Source of the DNA: Spirochaetaceae bacterium
GTDB lineage: Bacteria > Spirochaetota > Spirochaetia > Treponematales > Breznakiellaceae
Length of the DNA stretch: 7,084 nucleotides
NCBI GenBank assembly: GCA_031273985.1
Contig: JAISQV010000130.1
Location: 1 to 7,084, forward strand
Direction: 5' to 3'
Below, piece after piece: positions 6,196 to 7,084 of this stretch; positions within the stretch are counted from its first letter, which is position 1, and every line of letters starts with the position of its first letter. Below the pieces are notes generated by a model. That model saw nothing but the letters and a program-made list of their open reading frames with translations. It had not been told where the DNA came from and made no database searches. The translations under genes and the position numbers were made by a program.

Positions 6196-6335
6196 AGGGG
6201 GCCGAGCCCCCTGCGCCCGGCCCAAGGTGCCGGGCTACCCCCGTGCGGGGGGCCAGCCCCCCGCAACGCCCCCCTTCCCAGGAGTTTGCGCTCCGCGCAA
6301 ACTCCCAAGCTGAAAACCGTTTTACGGTTTTCAGC
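6196..6335. repeat. Array of five back-to-back stem-loops
   Basis: Five perfect inverted repeats lie in 140 bp. A: 6196-6202/6206-6212, 7 bp, loop CGA. B: 6215-6221/6229-6235, 7 bp, loop of 7. C: 6244-6252/6257-6265, 9 bp, loop CCAG. D: 6281-6291/6295-6305, 11 bp, loop TCC. E: 6309-6320/6324-6335, 12 bp, loop TTT. A 10-mer GCAACGCCCC overlaps or closely follows the 3' end of C (6263-6272) and recurs just after E (6337-6346), hinting at a cassette repeat. C can also fold differently, pairing CCCCC (6238-6242) with GGGGG (6247-6251). None is followed by a T-run on either strand, so they are not ordinary terminators. The stem of B matches that at 714-736. Confidence 0.8.
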
Positions 6336-6380
6336 AGCAACGCCCCGTGATTCCCCGCTGCCCCCATCCCGGCCCCTGCT

Positions 6381-6642
6381 CTTAACTTGACCCGCAAATA
6401 CGAATAAAGATTTATAACCACGAAGAGCACTTTCCCGCAATGGAACTTTTCCGTTATGGAATTAAGGAAAAGTAGAGGAAAAGTAGAGGAAAAGTTAGGT
6501 CCACGTCCCCGTCTTTCAGCGTTTTTTCTTGTTCTTTCGTAATCATCTTGCCATCCTTCGTGTCCTTTGTGCCCTCTACTTTTCCCCAGTTCCGTAGCGG
6601 AAAAGTGGTTAAATTCTTAAGAATTCTATGGGTCAAGTTTAG
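6381..6642. mobile_element. MITE-like element, 262 bp, with terminal inverted repeats and 8-bp flanking duplication
   Basis: The ends are inverted copies: the 13 bp at 6381-6393 (CTTAACTTGACCC) matches the reverse complement of 6630-6642 at 12 of 13 positions. The similarity continues loosely inward to AACCAC (6416-6421; partner GTGGTT at 6605-6610). A second inverted pair, 6446-6478 with 6573-6605, matches at 28 of 33 positions, so one strand could fold into a long hairpin. The flanks CCCCTGCT (6373-6380) and CCTCTGCT (6643-6650) match at 7 of 8 positions in direct orientation, as expected of a target duplication. There is no transposase; the longest internal frame (minus, 6636-6454, 60 codons) has no recognisable domain. 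This fits a non-autonomous element moved in trans. Family unknown. Confidence 0.6.
6466..6498 (+). repeat. Three tandem 11-bp repeats
   Basis: GGAAAAGTAGA occurs at 6466-6476 and 6477-6487, followed by the variant GGAAAAGTTAG at 6488-6498. The unit is the inner arm of the element's inverted repeat (its complement CTCTACTTTTCC is at 6574-6585), so one arm has been triplicated. This is probably replication slippage. Confidence 0.8.
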
Positions 6643-6650
6643 CCTCTGCT

Positions 6651-6730
6651 GGTTTTTTTATTTTTTTTCATTCCTTCTTCCTTCTTCGACTTTTTCGACT
6701 TAGCGGTTCTTTTCGTTTTTTTTGCGCGCC
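6651..6730 (+). other. Pyrimidine-rich (T-rich) tract upstream of folA
   Basis: About 80 bp consisting mostly of T and C on the plus strand. It includes T-runs at 6653-6659 and 6661-6668, a further T-run near 6716-6723, and a 9-bp near-tandem repeat around TTCGACTT (6684-6701). The composition is quite unlike the flanking GC-rich genes. It may act as an intrinsically curved or UP-like region. The T-runs have no strong hairpin directly before them in the plus direction. Confidence 0.5.
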
Positions 6731-6732
6731 TT

Positions 6733-6763
6733 CACTTTCCCTTTATTCCATAGCGGGAAAGTG
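6733..6763. repeat. Additional copy of the palindromic repeat in front of folA
   Basis: CACTTTCCC (6733-6741) pairs with GGGAAAGTG (6755-6763) around a 13-nt loop. The unit with its tail (to about 6773) aligns with 6577-6618 inside the MITE-like element: same loop length, ATAGC/GTAGC at the loop end, and the shared tail GTGGT-AAATTCTT. It also aligns with the reverse complement of 6445-6473. It sits 46 bp before the folA start and could contain part of its promoter. Confidence 0.7.
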
Positions 6764-6809
6764 GTAAAATTCTTCATTACTGTTATCCTGCTTGTCAGGA
6801 GGTTCAAGG

Positions 6810-7084
6810 GTGGTTTACATCATCGCCGCGGTCGCGCAAAACCGGGCCATAGGGAACAGGGGGGGCCTGCCCTGGGCCATCCCGGAGGACCTTGCCCGTT
6901 TCAGGGAACTGACCTCCCGCCGGGGGAGCTGCGTCATCATGGGGAGGAAGACCTGGGAATCCATACCCGCCCCGGAGGGGCGGCGGCTCCCGGGCCGGGA
7001 GCTTCTGGTCCTGAGTTCCCGCGCCGGGGAAGTGAAGGCCGGGGCGGCGCGCTTTTTCCCCGGCCTGGAGGCGGCCCTGGACTG
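6810..7084 (+). CDS. folA: Dihydrofolate reductase, N-terminal part (runs off the window)
   Basis: Cytosolic enzyme that reduces dihydrofolate to tetrahydrofolate with NADPH, feeding thymidylate, purine and one-carbon metabolism; it is the trimethoprim target. 91 residues are present of about 160. Visible: IIAAVAQNRAIGNRGGLPW (4-22), with Trp22 and Asp27 (PEDLARF, 25-31) at the same numbers as the substrate-binding residues of the E. coli enzyme; VIMGRKTWESIP (42-53), the NADPH/substrate loop; and LPGRELLVLSS. The start is GTG at 6810, chosen for the strong AGGAGG at 6797-6802 with 7-nt spacing and because it gives the exact family N-terminus. No thyA precedes it, although the two are often linked. 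It is very GC-rich compared with the AT-rich DNA just upstream. No truncation or frameshift is seen in the visible part. Confidence 0.96.
   Translation, partial: MVYIIAAVAQNRAIGNRGGLPWAIPEDLARFRELTSRRGSCVIMGRKTWESIPAPEGRRLPGRELLVLSSRAGEVKAGAARFFPGLEAALD

Larger units (their letters stand above)
6140..6809. other. 670-bp region without a convincing gene
   Basis: This gap between the phosphate transporter and folA has no frame with a family signature. In order it holds the transporter promoter; a purine-rich tract (6161-6201); five stem-loops (6196-6335); a C-rich spacer (6336-6380); a MITE-like element (6381-6642); a pyrimidine-rich tract (6651-6730); an extra copy of the element's palindromic repeat (6733-6763); and the folA leader with its Shine-Dalgarno site. 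The part from 6381 on is clearly more AT-rich than the neighbouring genes. No tRNA or known riboswitch was recognised. A definite folA promoter could not be assigned; TAAAAT at 6765-6770 and TTATCC at 6783-6788 are candidate -10 boxes without a good -35. Confidence 0.75.

Noticed and set aside
6196..6335. CRISPR array or integron attC cluster
   Set aside because: The five hairpins have different sequences, no regular repeat-spacer pattern and no cas or integrase genes nearby.
6387..6416. Plus-strand promoter TTGACC with TTTATA
   Set aside because: The -35 is part of the element's inverted end, the -10 is weak, and no gene follows for 390 bp; kept only as a remote possibility.
6111..6440. Short frames on both strands over the hairpin array
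   Set aside because: Their sequences simply translate the GC-rich inverted repeats; there are no recognisable motifs or ribosome sites.
6454..6636. Minus-strand 60-codon frame inside the MITE-like element
   Set aside because: It spans the element's inverted repeats and 11-bp tandem units, has no Shine-Dalgarno site or domain, and its KDTKD-type text comes from a repeat commonly seen in non-coding DNA.

Overview
This is bacterial chromosomal DNA. The genes are GC-rich, one intergenic region is AT-rich, and gene orientation is mixed. I cannot fix the taxon from sequence alone. A spirochaete (Treponema-like) is my tentative guess, from the trypanosome/spirochaete-like GAPDH, the orphan corrinoid-type methyltransferase and the repeat-filled intergenic DNA. 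Other anaerobic Gram-negatives remain possible. There is no rRNA, tRNA, CRISPR array or transposase.

Layout: (a) 1-591, minus strand: N-terminal 197 residues of glyceraldehyde-3-phosphate dehydrogenase, cut by the window edge. (b) 592-768: divergent control region in which the -10 boxes of the gap and maf promoters overlap. (c) 769-1362 and 1451-2830, plus strand: a Maf nucleotide pyrophosphatase, then a MATE efflux transporter. (d) 2799-2897: convergent boundary. The minus-strand terminator lies inside the MATE 3' end, next to a four-unit GGCGAA ladder that begins at the stop codon of the opposing gene. (e) 4303-2886, minus strand: a two-gene operon with its own promoter, encoding a 95-residue beta-rich protein of unknown family and a uroporphyrinogen-decarboxylase-fold (MtaA/MtbA-like) methyltransferase with an H-x-C zinc motif. 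(f) 6139-4451, minus strand: a Na+/phosphate cotransporter with a C-terminal PhoU-like domain and an apparently almost leaderless start. (g) 6140-6809: 670 bp without a gene. It holds a purine tract, five stem-loops back to back, a 262-bp MITE-like element with inverted ends and a near-perfect 8-bp direct duplication, another copy of the palindromic repeat inside it, and a pyrimidine-rich tract. (h) 6810-7084, plus strand: start of dihydrofolate reductase, with a GTG start and a strong Shine-Dalgarno site.

The genes are mostly unrelated housekeeping and transport functions (glycolysis, nucleotide-pool cleaning, efflux, phosphate uptake, folate reduction). The least ordinary coding unit is the small beta-protein/methyltransferase pair, which has no corrinoid protein gene beside it in the window. 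The least ordinary non-coding region is 6140-6809. I see no clear defence or other new multi-gene system.
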